A stretch of DNA of 64,000 nucleotides from Modestobacter marinus (GCF_019799945.1 NZ_JABGCH010000017.1:49310-113309), one strand, 5' to 3'; counted from the stretch's first letter, positions 42,822-51,706 are shown. Notes: generated by a model from the letters alone, not told the origin. Translations and numbers: made by a program.

Positions 42822-44084
42822 ATGATCGATCTCCTGCTGCGCAACGCCGTCCTGCCGCGGACCACCGCCCCCGTGGACCTCGCCGTCGACGGGGGCCTCC
42901 TCGTCGAGGCCACCGGCCAGGACGCCCGGGAGACGATCGACCTGGGCGGCCGGCTGGTGACGCCGCCGCTGGTCGAGCCGCACATCCACCTCGACGCGGT
43001 GCTCACCGTCGGCCAGCCGCGGCCCAACGTCAGCGGCTCGCTGTTCGAGGGGATCGCGGTCTGGGCCGACCGGGTGCGGGACCTGACGGTCGAGGACGTG
43101 CAGCAACGGGTGCGGCAGGTGCTGCGCTGGCAGGTCGCCAACGGCGTGCAGGCCGTGCGCAGCCACGTCGACGTCTGCGATCCGCAGCTCACCGCGCTGC
43201 GGGCGCTGGTCGAGCTGCGCGAGGAGGTGCGGGACATGGTCGACCTGCAGCTGGTCGCCTTCCCGCAGCAGGGCATCCTCGGTTTCCCCGACGGCCAGCG
43301 GCTGATGGAGCGCGCGGTCGACCTGGGGGCGGACGTGGTCGGCGGCATCCCGCACTACGAGCTCACCCGCGAGGACGGCGTGGAGTCGGTGCGCTGGCTG
43401 ATGGCGCTGGCCGACGAGCGGGGGCTGATGGTCGACGTGCACTGCGACGAGACCGACGACGAGCACTCCCGGTTCGTCGAGGTCATGGCGGCCGAGACGA
43501 TCCGCCGGGACATGGCCGGCCGGGTCACCGCCTCACACACCACGGCCATGCACAGCTACAACGCCGCCTACGCCTACCGCCTGATCGGCAACCTGGCCCG
43601 GTCCGGGATGCACTTCGTGACCAACCCGCTGGACAACGCGGTCCTGCAGGGCCGGTTCGACACCGGCCCGGTGCGCCGCGGCAACACCCGGGTGAAGCAG
43701 CTGCAGGCGGCCGGGATCACTGTGAGCATCGGCCACGACTCGGTGATGGACCCCTGGTACCCGCTCGGCTACGGCGACCCCCTGCAGTGCGCGTTCGTGC
43801 TCGCCCACCTGGCGCACATGAGCGGCGCCGAGGAGCTGCCCCGGCTGATCGAGATGATCACCACCGACGCCGCCCGCACCCTGGGCCTCCCGGAGAACCG
43901 GCTCCGCCCCGGCGACCCTGCCGACCTGGTCGTCTTCGACGCGCCCACCGACGTCGACGCGCTGCGGCTGGTGGCGCCGCGCACCCTCGTGCTGCGGGGC
44001 GGGCGGGTGGTCGCCCGCACCGAGCCGGCCCGGACGACCGTCACCTGGTCGGGTATCACCGAGCCGGTCACCTTCCTCCGTTGA
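42822..44084 (+). CDS. codA: Cytosine deaminase
   Basis: 420 residues; the sequence follows E. coli CodA along its length. Metal-binding HIH in VEPHIHLDAVL (His54, His56), DLQLVAFPQQGILGFPDG, VDVHCDETDDEHSRFVE (metal His and catalytic Glu), VTASHTTAMHSYNAAYAYR, and SIGHDSVMDPWYPLG with the catalytic Asp. It deaminates cytosine to uracil and ammonia. No codB permease is adjacent. ATG 42822 begins MIDLLLRN; an in-frame GTG 9 bp upstream is less likely. Confidence 0.93.
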   Translation: MIDLLLRNAVLPRTTAPVDLAVDGGLLVEATGQDARETIDLGGRLVTPPLVEPHIHLDAVLTVGQPRPNVSGSLFEGIAVWADRVRDLTVEDVQQRVRQVLRWQVANGVQAVRSHVDVCDPQLTALRALVELREEVRDMVDLQLVAFPQQGILGFPDGQRLMERAVDLGADVVGGIPHYELTREDGVESVRWLMALADERGLMVDVHCDETDDEHSRFVEVMAAETIRRDMAGRVTASHTTAMHSYNAAYAYRLIGNLARSGMHFVTNPLDNAVLQGRFDTGPVRRGNTRVKQLQAAGITVSIGHDSVMDPWYPLGYGDPLQCAFVLAHLAHMSGAEELPRLIEMITTDAARTLGLPENRLRPGDPADLVVFDAPTDVDALRLVAPRTLVLRGGRVVARTEPARTTVTWSGITEPVTFLR

Positions 44085-44146
44085 GTGCCCCCCGGCCGGT
44101 CACCCAGCCACCGTCCAGGCCAGCGGGGGATGCTGGAGGTGTGCTG

Positions 44147-45343
44147 ATGATCCGCCGTACCGCCCTACTGACCGCTGCCACCGCGCTCGCCGGGGGTGTC
44201 AGCTGGGTCGTCCGCGCCGCCTGGGGGCTGCCCACCGCGCTGGGTGCCAGCCAGCGGCAGCTGCGTCCCACCGTCGCCGGCTCGCCGCAGTTCGCCGAGG
44301 GCCGGTTCCACAACGCGATGCCGACGCCCGCGCTGGAGCCGGCGACCGCCCGCAGCGGGCTGCTGCGCCAGTGGCACGAGGACCGGCACAAGGGCCTGCC
44401 CGGCGCCCCGGTGCCGCTGGCCCGCCCCGAGGTGCCCGAGCAGGCGAGCGCGCTGGCGGTCACCTGGTACGGGCACTCCAGCGCGCTGCTCGAGGTGGAC
44501 GGCCGCCGGGTGCTGGTCGACCCGGTGTGGGCCGAGCGGGTGTCGCCGTCCCCGCTGCTCGGCCCCACCCGGCTGCACCCGGTGCCGGTCAGCATCGCCG
44601 GCCTCCCCCGGGTCGACGCGGTGCTGATCAGCCACGACCACTACGACCACCTCGACCTGCCGACCGTCCGCGCGCTGCTGCGCACGCAGTCCGCGCCGTT
44701 CGTCGTCCCGCTGGGCATCGGCGTGCACCTGCGCGGGTGGGGCGTGCCGGAGAACCGGATCGTCGAGCTCGACTGGGACCAGGCGGCCACGGTCGCCGGG
44801 TTGACGCTGACCTGCACCGAGGCCCGGCACTTCTCCGGGCGGTTCTTCGCCCGGAACACCACGCTGTGGTCCTCCTGGGTGGTCGCCGGGCCCGAGCACC
44901 GGGTCTTCTTCGGCGGGGACACCGGATACACCCCGGCCTTCGCCGGCATCGGCGCCCGGCTGGGCCCGTTCGACCTGACCCTGCAGCCGATCGGCGCCTA
45001 CAACGACGCCTGGCACGCCATCCACATGGACCCCGAGGAGGCGGTGCGGGCGCACGGGGACCTCGGCGGGCAGGTGCTCGTGCCGATCCACTGGGCGACG
45101 TTCAACCTGGCCTTCCACCGCTGGGCCGAGCCGGTGGAGCGGCTGGTCGCCGCGGCGCAGGCCCGGGACGTGACGGTCGTCGTCCCGCGGCCCGGGGAGC
45201 GCGTCGACGTCCTGGCCCCGCCGCCGCTCGTCGACTGGTGGACCGCCGTCGGCTCGGCCGACGACGCGCCGCGCGCCCCGCTGCCGACCGAGAACGGGAA
45301 CCGCTGGACCGGTCCGGCCCGGCGGTTCAGCTCGCGACGCTGA
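44147..45343 (+). CDS. MBL-fold metal-dependent hydrolase (UlaG/NAPE-PLD-like)
   Basis: 398 residues. An N-terminal hydrophobic segment (RTALLTAATALAGGVSWVV) looks like an uncleaved signal or membrane anchor. The metallo-beta-lactamase fold has the metal motif SHDHYDHLD (about 160-168), VTWYGHSSALLEVDGRRVLVDP before it, FFGGDTGYTPAF, and PIHWATFNLAFHRW. The pattern is that of the NAPE-PLD/UlaG-like family (lactonases or phospholipases). Substrate unknown. ATG 44147 has GGAGG 7 nt upstream; GTG 44141 would also be in frame. Its 3' end overlaps the convergent HAD gene by 17 bp. Confidence 0.88.
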   Translation: MIRRTALLTAATALAGGVSWVVRAAWGLPTALGASQRQLRPTVAGSPQFAEGRFHNAMPTPALEPATARSGLLRQWHEDRHKGLPGAPVPLARPEVPEQASALAVTWYGHSSALLEVDGRRVLVDPVWAERVSPSPLLGPTRLHPVPVSIAGLPRVDAVLISHDHYDHLDLPTVRALLRTQSAPFVVPLGIGVHLRGWGVPENRIVELDWDQAATVAGLTLTCTEARHFSGRFFARNTTLWSSWVVAGPEHRVFFGGDTGYTPAFAGIGARLGPFDLTLQPIGAYNDAWHAIHMDPEEAVRAHGDLGGQVLVPIHWATFNLAFHRWAEPVERLVAAAQARDVTVVVPRPGERVDVLAPPPLVDWWTAVGSADDAPRAPLPTENGNRWTGPARRFSSRR

Positions 45344-45995
45344 CCAGCACCGCCGGGAGCTGGGTGAGGTCCTCGACCTCGTGCTCCGGCTGGGGGCCCG
45401 CCGGATCGACCCGGTGCCCCGGCCGGGTGACCCGGACAACCGCCAGCCCGGCCTCCAGCGCTCCCCGCGTGTCCCGGGCGGACGCCGGCACGTGCACGTC
45501 GACGCCCGCCTCGGCGGCCCGCCGGTAGATATCCGGGTGCGGCTTGTAGGCGCGCAGGCGCTCGCTGGTGAGCACCGCGTCGTCGTCGACCAGGACCGCG
45601 GCCCGGGTGCGGCGGAACAGCTCGTCGTCGACGTTGGACAGGATGCCCACCCGGTGGTCGCGGGCAACCGCGGCGAGCCCGGCCTCGACGTCGGGCCACA
45701 GCGGCCAGTCCGGCAGCGTCGCCAGCAGCGCCGCGGCGTCCTCGGCCGGGTCGGCCCGCAGCCCCCGCGCGGCGTAGGCCGCATCCAGCGCCCGCCGGCT
45801 GTGCTCGGCGAAGGTCACCCACGGCTGCGCCGGGAGATCCTTCTGCGAGGCCTTGTTGCGCGCGTCCCAGTCGTCGTAGAGGTCGCGGCCGGCGACGTCC
45901 CAGCCGTGCCCCGCCGCGATCCGGTCGAACGCCGCCGTCCCGCCCGCGCGGGAGTCGATCAGCGCACTGAACAGGTCGAACGTCACCCACGCCAT
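45327..45995 (-). CDS. HAD hydrolase, haloacid-dehalogenase type II-like
   Basis: 222 residues. Motif I reads VTFDLFSALIDSR (nucleophile Asp near 6), motif II LSNVDDELFRRTRA, motif III AYKPHPDIYRRAAEAG, and the acidic motif IV equivalent is ASARDTRGALEAGL. This pattern follows (S)-2-haloacid dehalogenase-type enzymes, but many members are phosphatases. ATG 45995 begins MAWVTFDLF; ATG 46004 would add MGG. The gene is convergent with the MBL hydrolase. Confidence 0.83.
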   Translation of the reverse strand: MAWVTFDLFSALIDSRAGGTAAFDRIAAGHGWDVAGRDLYDDWDARNKASQKDLPAQPWVTFAEHSRRALDAAYAARGLRADPAEDAAALLATLPDWPLWPDVEAGLAAVARDHRVGILSNVDDELFRRTRAAVLVDDDAVLTSERLRAYKPHPDIYRRAAEAGVDVHVPASARDTRGALEAGLAVVRVTRPGHRVDPAGPQPEHEVEDLTQLPAVLVSVAS

Positions 45996-46110
45996 ACCGC
46001 CCATCCTGACCTGCCCCGCAGCGCCCCGCGTCGCGGGGAGGATTGATCACCGCGCGGAACGGGCATCCACGCGCCAATCGATCCAGCCCAGGATCAACAG
46101 GAGGACGACG

Positions 46111-46938
46111 ATGCCCAGCGACGGCCACCGGGTGACCGACACGATCCGCGCCAAGTTCAGCGGCAACCACGCCGCGGACGTCCCACCGGGCGGCGGCGGG
46201 TCCCACGCCGTCCCCGCGGGCTCCGCGGGGTCCACGTCGCCCAGCGACAGCGGGCGGGACGCGACCCAGGTACTCCCGCCGGTCGGCGGCCCCAGCGACC
46301 GGGAGTCCACGCAGGTGCTGCGCCCGGACGCCGACCGGCACCGGGGAACCGACCGGGACGCCCCCGCCGCCGTGTCCCGCAAGGAGGTCGTCGCCGCCCA
46401 GCGGGCCCGCTACGGCGGCATCCACTGGGGCCCGGCGTTCTTCGGCTGGCTGTCGGCGAACGGCCTCGCGGTGCTGCTCGTGGCCCTGCTGTCGGCCGGC
46501 GGTGTCGCGGTCGGCCTGACCCAGGGCGTGAGCGCGGACGAGGCGATCAGCTCGGCCGCGGGGATCGGGCTGGGCGGCGGGATCGGGCTGCTGGTCGTGC
46601 TGTTCCTCGCCTACCTGGCCGGCGGGTACGTCGCCGGGCGGATGTCCCGCTTCGACGGTGCCAAGCAGGGCATCGCCGTCTGGGTGATCGGCCTGCTGGT
46701 CGTGCTCCTGCTGGCGCTGGCCGGCCTGGTCTTCGGCTCGCAGTACAACGTGCTGGCGCGGCTGGACCTGCCGCGGATCCCGATCAACGAGGGCACCGCG
46801 ACCACCGCGGGCATCATCGCGCTGGTCGCCGTCCTGGTCGCGACGCTGGTCGGGGCCGTGCTCGGCGGGATCCTCGGCGGCCGGTACCACAAGAAGGTCG
46901 ACCGGGTCGGCTTCGACGCCGTCCACGCCGGCCGCTGA
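46111..46938 (+). CDS. Membrane protein with long disordered N-terminus (YrzE/TIGR04086-like)
   Basis: 275 residues. The first 100 residues are polar and Gly/Pro/Asp-rich with two TQVL-centred repeats (DATQVLPPVGGPSDR, ESTQVLRPDAD). Four membrane helices follow, with a GIGLGGGIGLLVVLFLAYLAGGYVAGR segment and Gly-rich last helices, ending in YHKKVDRVGF. The TM part resembles the TIGR04086/YrzE group; function unknown. The ATG at 46111 has ACAGGAGGACGACG upstream, which is a good site. A threonine kinase could modify the TQVL motifs, but this is speculation. Confidence 0.78.
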   Translation: MPSDGHRVTDTIRAKFSGNHAADVPPGGGGSHAVPAGSAGSTSPSDSGRDATQVLPPVGGPSDRESTQVLRPDADRHRGTDRDAPAAVSRKEVVAAQRARYGGIHWGPAFFGWLSANGLAVLLVALLSAGGVAVGLTQGVSADEAISSAAGIGLGGGIGLLVVLFLAYLAGGYVAGRMSRFDGAKQGIAVWVIGLLVVLLLALAGLVFGSQYNVLARLDLPRIPINEGTATTAGIIALVAVLVATLVGAVLGGILGGRYHKKVDRVGFDAVHAGR

Positions 46939-46975
46939 CCCCCACCGCTGGGGCGGGGCGCGGTCCGCGCCCCGC

Positions 46976-47830
46976 TCAGCGCAGCAGCTTGGACATCCGC
47001 CGGTCGGCCAGCGGCTTGCCGCCCGTCTGGCAGGTGGGGCAGTATTGCAGCGACGTGTCGGCGAAGGACACCTCGCGCACCGTGTCACCGCACACCGGGC
47101 ACGGCAGCCCGGTGCGGGCGTGCACCTGCAGGCCCGCGCGCTTCTCGCCCTTCATCGTCGCCGCCCGCTGACCGAGCTGGCGGTCCAGGGCGCCCAGCAG
47201 CGTCTCCCGCAGCGCGGCGTGCAGCCGGAGCAGCTCGTCGTCGGTGAGCTTGTCGGCCATCCGGAACGGCGACAGCCGGGCGGCGTGCAGGATCTCGTCG
47301 GAGTAGGCGTTGCCGATCCCGGCGAGCACCGTCTGGTCGGTGAGAGTGCCCTTGAGCTGGCCGTGCCGGCCGGCCAGCAGCGCACCGAGCCGCTCGGCGT
47401 CCAGGTCGAGCGCGTCCGGCCCGAGCCTGGCGATGCCCGGCACCTCCGCCGGTGACCGGACGACGTACACCGCCAGGCCCTTGCGGGTGCCCTGCTCGGT
47501 GAGGTCGAAGCCGTTGCCGTCATCGAGGTGGGCGCGCAGCGCGAGCGGTCCCCGGCCCGGCTTGGGCGGCGCGGTCGGCAGGTTCTCCCGCCAGTGCAGC
47601 CAGCCGGCCCGGGCCAGGTGCACGACCAGGTGCAGCCCCGAGACGTCGAGGTCCAGGAACTTGCCGTGCCGGGCGGCTCCGCTGACCTCCAGCCCGGACA
47701 GCGCCGACAGCGGCGGGTCGAAGGTCTTGATCGCCTGGACGGCGGCCAGGTCCACGCGTGCCATCACACGGCCGACGGCGTTCTCCCGCAGGAACGCAGC
47801 CAGCGCCTCCACCTCGGGCAACTCGGGCAT
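46976..47830 (-). CDS. Fpg/Nei family DNA glycosylase
   Basis: 284 residues. The N-terminus is MPELPEVEAL with the catalytic Pro2 and Glu3, Lys57 in HGKFLDLDV, the helix-two-turn-helix region DQTVLAGIGNAYSDEILHAA, and a C-terminal zinc finger with Cys244, Cys247, Cys264 and Cys267. It excises oxidised bases and nicks the DNA. In the finger the usual Arg before the third Cys is not in its normal position (ADTSLQYCPTCQ), which fits the divergent actinobacterial Fpg2-type subgroup. ATG 47830 is certain because Pro2 must be exposed. Confidence 0.92.
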   Translation of the reverse strand: MPELPEVEALAAFLRENAVGRVMARVDLAAVQAIKTFDPPLSALSGLEVSGAARHGKFLDLDVSGLHLVVHLARAGWLHWRENLPTAPPKPGRGPLALRAHLDDGNGFDLTEQGTRKGLAVYVVRSPAEVPGIARLGPDALDLDAERLGALLAGRHGQLKGTLTDQTVLAGIGNAYSDEILHAARLSPFRMADKLTDDELLRLHAALRETLLGALDRQLGQRAATMKGEKRAGLQVHARTGLPCPVCGDTVREVSFADTSLQYCPTCQTGGKPLADRRMSKLLR

Positions 47831-47873
47831 CCGCCCATGATCCACACGCAGCCGCCGGTCTGCTCCCCCTGGA

Positions 47874-47901
47874 GGGCGGAAATGGCCATTTCTGCCCCTC
47901 A
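47874..47901 (-). repeat. Stop-codon palindrome, copy 3
   Basis: Reading the minus strand, the stop TGA of the PatB-like gene is followed by GGGGCAGAAATGGCCATTTCCGCCC, a 12-bp dyad centred at 47885/47886 with one G-T pair. The core is the same palindrome seen after the sigma-factor and acyl-CoA-synthetase stops, with AAATGG for GAAGTGG. It separates this gene from the Fpg/Nei gene downstream. Confidence 0.65.
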
Positions 47902-49074
47902 GGGGGTGACGGCGGCGGCCATCCGCTCCACGACGGTCTCCAGCACCCGGCGCGGGGTGGCCAGGGTGAGCCGCACGTGCCCGGCACCGGCCCGCCCGCA
48001 CCCGAGCCCGTCCACCAGCGCGACGCCCGCCTCCCGCAGGAAGAACTCGGCCAGCGGCTCCTCGATCCCCAGCGCCCGGCAGTCCAGCCAGGCCAGGTAG
48101 GTGCCCTCCGGGGGCGTGTACCGGACCTGCGGCAGGTGCGCGGCCAGCAGGTCGGCGAGCAGCCGCCGGTTGCCGTCGAGGTAGCCCAGGACCTCGTGCA
48201 GCCACTCCGCCCCCTCGCGGAACGCGGCCGTGCTCGCGATCGCCCCGAGGGTCGAGCAGCCGAGGGCCGCGTGCTGGCCCACCTGCGCCCAGTGCGCGGC
48301 ATCGGCGTCGTTGGACAGCAGCAGCTGCGCGCACTTGAGCCCGGGCAGGTTCCAGGCCTTGGACGCCGCGGTGGCGGTGACCGTGTGCGCGGCCGTGACC
48401 GGGGAGAGGGCGGCGTAGGGCCGGTGGACCGCTCCCGGGTACACCAGCGGCGCGTGGATCTCGTCGGAGAACACCCGGACCCCGTGCCGCTCGACGACCT
48501 CGGCCAGCGCCAGCTGCTCGGCCTCGGTGAAGACCCGGCCGACCGGGTTGTGCGGGTTGACGTGCACCAGCAGCCCGCCGCCGGCCGCGGCGAACGCCCG
48601 GTCCAGCGCCGCCAGGTCGTAGGTGAGCCGCCCGTCCGGCCCGGGGACCAGCGGCACCTCGACGATCTCGCGGCCCAGCAGCCGGGGGACGACGAGGAAC
48701 GGCATGTACGCCGGGGTCGGCAGGACCACCGGCGTGCCGGCCGGGGTGAAGTGCTCGATCGCGGCCTGCAGGCCGGCGACGACGTCGGCCAGCGGCGCGA
48801 CGCGCTCGGCGGGGACCGGCCAGCCGTACCGGTCGGCCTGCCACGCGGCGCAGGCCTCGGCGAGGGCGCGCGCCGTCGGGGCGGGCAGGTAGCCGAAGGC
48901 GGCGACGTCCACGGCCCGGTGCAGCGCCCGGGTGACCGCCGGCGCCGTCCCGAAGTCCATCTCGGCGACGAAGGCCCCGATGGCGTCGCCGTACCGCGTC
49001 CACTTGAGGCTGCCCGCCGCGCGCAGGGCCTCCTCGGTGAGGTCGTCGAAGGAGCGCTGGACGTCGCCGGTCAC
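47899..49074 (-). CDS. PLP-dependent aminotransferase-fold enzyme, PatB/MalY-like cystathionine beta-lyase
   Basis: 391 residues, fold type I aminotransferase class I/II. Sequence features: SLKWTRYGDAIGAFVAEMDFGTAP at the N-terminus, PTPAYMPFLVVPRLLGRE, HVNPHNPVGRVF, SDEIHAPLVYPG and the PLP lysine in TATAASKAWNLPGLK (near Lys240). This pattern is that of MalY/PatB-type C-S lyases. It may cleave cystathionine or a related thioether; the real substrate is unknown. The GTG at 49074 overlaps the DUF309 stop (GTGA). Its stop is joined to the third copy of the stop-codon palindrome. Confidence 0.88.
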   Translation of the reverse strand: MTGDVQRSFDDLTEEALRAAGSLKWTRYGDAIGAFVAEMDFGTAPAVTRALHRAVDVAAFGYLPAPTARALAEACAAWQADRYGWPVPAERVAPLADVVAGLQAAIEHFTPAGTPVVLPTPAYMPFLVVPRLLGREIVEVPLVPGPDGRLTYDLAALDRAFAAAGGGLLVHVNPHNPVGRVFTEAEQLALAEVVERHGVRVFSDEIHAPLVYPGAVHRPYAALSPVTAAHTVTATAASKAWNLPGLKCAQLLLSNDADAAHWAQVGQHAALGCSTLGAIASTAAFREGAEWLHEVLGYLDGNRRLLADLLAAHLPQVRYTPPEGTYLAWLDCRALGIEEPLAEFFLREAGVALVDGLGCGRAGAGHVRLTLATPRRVLETVVERMAAAVTP

Positions 49075-49574
49075 CGGGTCGGGTCCGTTCCGGGCGTCCG
49101 CAGGCGGGGTGGCGTCAGCTCGACCGGTCCCCTGGCCTGCGCGGCGGACGTCCGCGGCTCGGCCCAGCGCAGCAGCCCCGCGACGTCCACCCCGTGCCGC
49201 CGGGCCGCCTCCCCGGCGGTGGCCAGGGACCGGACGGCGCGGCCGAGCAGCGTGACGGTGCCGGCCGGGTTGCCCCGGGCGGCGTGGGTGAGCCCCACCG
49301 CGAGCTGCGCCAGCCCGCGCCAGAGGTCCCGCTCGTCGTCGGGCCGGGTCTTCCACGCGTCCTCGAGCACCTCGTGGGCGTGGAACGGGCGGCCGGCGTC
49401 CAGGAGCTCCTGCGCCTCGGCCAGGGTGGCCTCGGGCGTGCGGACGACGCCTTCCGGGGCACGCGGCTCCCCCTCGGCGCCGTAGGGCAGCGGGCGGCCC
49501 AGCGCGTCCCGGGGCCGGGCGTTACGGGCCCGCCCGGCAGCGTCGCGGTCGCGGTCGCCGGCGACCATGCTCAC
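49071..49574 (-). CDS. DUF309 protein
   Basis: 167 residues (165 if the ATG at 49568 is used). The first 50 residues are basic; then comes the DUF309 helix pattern with the signature FHAHEVLEDAWKTRPDDERDL, WRGLAQLAVGLTHAARGN and LLGRAVRSLATAGEAARRHGVDV. This all-helical domain has unknown function. It lies between a MEDS/HATPase gene and the PatB-like gene with GTGA overlaps on both sides, so the three form one operon. Confidence 0.85.
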   Translation of the reverse strand: MSMVAGDRDRDAAGRARNARPRDALGRPLPYGAEGEPRAPEGVVRTPEATLAEAQELLDAGRPFHAHEVLEDAWKTRPDDERDLWRGLAQLAVGLTHAARGNPAGTVTLLGRAVRSLATAGEAARRHGVDVAGLLRWAEPRTSAAQARGPVELTPPRLRTPGTDPTR

Positions 49575-50545
49575 CCCAGGACGGTGGTCAGCCGCACGCG
49601 GACGCCGTCCTCGGTCGGGGTGATGTCGACGTGGTCGCACAGCTGCCGCGCCAGCCACAGGCCCATCCCGCCCAGCGACAGGTCGTCACCGTGCGCCGGG
49701 CCGTAGCCGATGAATGGGTCCCGCAGCCCCGTGCCGCGGTCGGTGACGGTGCAGACCAGCCGCTTCTCATCGGCCCACAGCCGGAGGTCGACCGGCGGCC
49801 GCCCGTGGCGGAGCGCGTTGGTCGTCATCTCGTCGACGGCGAGCAGGAAGTCCTCCAGCGCCGGCTCCGAGCCGGCCGGCAGGCTCGCGTCGGCCGCGCG
49901 GGCGGCCAGGGCGCGGCGGAGCCCACGCAGGTCCCGCACCGAGTCGGCCCGCACCAGCGGTTCGGTCGCCTCCAGCGGCTCCGGCGGCACCGGGAGCGTC
50001 GCCAGGTAGTGCTCGGGCTCGATGGACGCCGGGTTCGGCGCGTCCCGGCCGTCGACGAGGAGCACCGGGTGGGTGGCGTGCGCGGCGTCCACCAGCGGAC
50101 CGGGCACCCGGCGGGTGTCGAACACGCACAGCACGACCAGGTCCCCCTCGCCGAGCTCGGCGGCCTCGGTCAGCGTGTGGTCGAGGACCGCGTCGTAGCG
50201 CTGCCACTCCCGCCAGGTGTCCTCACCGGACGCGGGCACCGGCTCGAGGACGACGCGCACCGCGGCCGCAGCCGGCCCGCGGTGCCGCGCGCCCAGCCGG
50301 CGGACGGCGGTGATCGCGGCGGCCGGGCCGTTCCCGTAGACGTCGGACCAGTCGGGCCAGGAGATCTCGTCGTGGTCGGGGAACTCCTTCTGCAGCAACG
50401 CCGCGGTCGGCTCCGTGCAGGCCACCACCACCGGCTGGCGCGCGTCCAGCCCGGCGCAGACGAACGCGACCATCCCGTCGACCAGCTCGGCGTCCGAGGC
50501 GGCCAGGAGCCCGCGGTGCACCCCGGACCCGGCTGCCCCGTCCAT
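49571..50545 (-). CDS. MEDS-domain sensor with RsbW-type HATPase domain (anti-sigma-factor-like)
   Basis: 324 residues. The N-terminal MEDS domain (HRGLLAASDAELVDGMVAFV, VVVACTEPTAALL, ISWPDWSDVYGN) is a ligand-sensing module first described in methanol/dichloromethane regulators. The C-terminal HATPase_c_2 domain has an N-box FLLAVDEMTTNALRHG, a G1 box VTDRGTGLRDP and a G2 box GGMGLWLARQLCDHVDI, as in RsbW anti-sigma kinases. It probably phosphorylates a STAS antagonist or holds a sigma factor, but neither partner is adjacent. ATG 50545 was chosen. Confidence 0.86.
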   Translation of the reverse strand: MDGAAGSGVHRGLLAASDAELVDGMVAFVCAGLDARQPVVVACTEPTAALLQKEFPDHDEISWPDWSDVYGNGPAAAITAVRRLGARHRGPAAAAVRVVLEPVPASGEDTWREWQRYDAVLDHTLTEAAELGEGDLVVLCVFDTRRVPGPLVDAAHATHPVLLVDGRDAPNPASIEPEHYLATLPVPPEPLEATEPLVRADSVRDLRGLRRALAARAADASLPAGSEPALEDFLLAVDEMTTNALRHGRPPVDLRLWADEKRLVCTVTDRGTGLRDPFIGYGPAHGDDLSLGGMGLWLARQLCDHVDITPTEDGVRVRLTTVLG

Positions 50546-50864
50546 GCTGCTGGTCTCCGTCCTGCCGTCGCGACGCCACCATCCCGGCAGCCGTGTCCCG
50601 CCGTTCCCCTACCCGCTCCGGCGCAGGTCAGTCCCCCGGCGTCGAGTACAGCCTGTGACGACCGCCGGGCGCGCGCCAGTCGGTGCAGGACGGCCGCCTC
50701 GCCCATCCTGCCCGGTCACCCGGCAGGTCGCCCCGGAACGCCACCCGGCCCCGCGGCGTGTCCGGGGCCCGTTCCGCCGGGGTGTCGAGAGGTCGCTGCA
50801 TCCGCCGGCGGGGGTGCCGTGGAAGGAGGGGTGTCAGGCACGCCCCCACCGGAAGGACACCACC
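50546..50864 (+). promoter_or_regulatory. 319-bp intergenic region before the DUF4397-sortase-sigma operon
   Basis: I find no gene here. A SigK-type promoter is possible: CCATCC at 50579-50584, a 16-bp spacer, then CCGTTC at 50601-50606, close to the mycobacterial SigK pattern CCATCC-N16/17-CCGAAT. A second CCATCC-type stretch at about 50704 has no -10 match. The ribosome-binding site GGAAGGA (50851-50857) precedes the GTG start. The promoter claim is weak because short motifs occur by chance in this base composition. Confidence 0.35.
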
Positions 50865-51680
50865 GTGACCAGGTCCCGTTCCCTCGCTCTCGCCGCCGGC
50901 GCCACCGGAGCGTTCGCCGTCGTCCTCGCTGCCGGCCCCGCCGCCGCGGCGGACACCGCCAGCGTCTCGGTGCTGCACGGCGTGCCGGGGGTGACCGTCG
51001 ACGTCTACGCCAACGGTGAGGAGCTGCTGTCCGACTTCGCGCCGGGCACCCTCACCGACCCGGTCTCCCTGCCCGCGGGCAGCTACGACCTGGCCATCTA
51101 CCCGGCCGGCTCCGACCCGGCGTCGACCCAGCCGGCCGCGTCCGCCACCGGCGTCCAGGTGCCCGCCGGGGCCAATGCCACGGTCGTCGCCCACCTCACC
51201 GAGGGCGGCACGCCGACCCTCACCCCGTTCGTCAACGACGTCTCCCCGGTGCCCGCCGGGCAGGCCCGGGTCACTGTCCGGCACACCGCGGCCGCGCCGG
51301 CGGTCGACGTCCGCGCCGGCGGGCAGGTGGCCGCGCCGGGGCTCACCAGCCCGAACGAGGCGACGCTGACCGTCCCGGCCGGCACCATCTCGGCCGACGT
51401 CGTCCTGGCCGGCACCGAGACCGTGGCGATCGGCCCGGCCGACCTGCCGCTCGGCGAGGGCACGGCCACCGCCGTCTACGCCTGGGGCAGCTCGGAGGCC
51501 GGCTACCAGCTGGCGGTGCAGCAGCTCGGGGAGGCGTCCTCCGCGCCCGGTGGCGTCCCCGCCGGCTCGGCCGGGCTGGCCGACGACGGCGGTCTGCCGA
51601 TGAGCGTGCTGGCGGTGTCCGCGCTCGGCCTGACCGGTGCCGCGGTCGCCGGCCGGCGACTGGTCCTCAGCCGCCGCTGA
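50865..51680 (+). CDS. DUF4397 secreted surface protein with a sortase-signal-like C-terminus
   Basis: 271 residues. A signal peptide (RSRSLALAAGATGAFAVVLAAGPAAAA, cleavage near 29) is followed by two DUF4397 beta-domains (ASVSVLHGVPGVTVDVYANG and ARVTVRHTAAAPAVDVRAGG). Near the end, AGLADDGGLP is followed by a hydrophobic segment (SVLAVSALGLTGAAVAG) and RRLVLSRR. This has the layout of a cell-wall sorting signal with a LADDG-type motif instead of LPXTG or LAXTG. The sortase gene follows, so this protein is the probable substrate. GTG 50865 has GGAAGGA 7 nt upstream. Confidence 0.8.
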   Translation: MTRSRSLALAAGATGAFAVVLAAGPAAAADTASVSVLHGVPGVTVDVYANGEELLSDFAPGTLTDPVSLPAGSYDLAIYPAGSDPASTQPAASATGVQVPAGANATVVAHLTEGGTPTLTPFVNDVSPVPAGQARVTVRHTAAAPAVDVRAGGQVAAPGLTSPNEATLTVPAGTISADVVLAGTETVAIGPADLPLGEGTATAVYAWGSSEAGYQLAVQQLGEASSAPGGVPAGSAGLADDGGLPMSVLAVSALGLTGAAVAGRRLVLSRR

Positions 51681-51706
51681 CGGCAGGTACCGGGGAGGAG
51701 GACGTC

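Noticed and set aside
41181-43466. Very long minus-strand open frame (761 codons) opposite the USP, HAD and codA genes
   Set aside because: It is Arg/Pro/Gly/His-rich without any domain pattern and lies antisense to three well-supported genes; typical of G+C-rich shadow frames.
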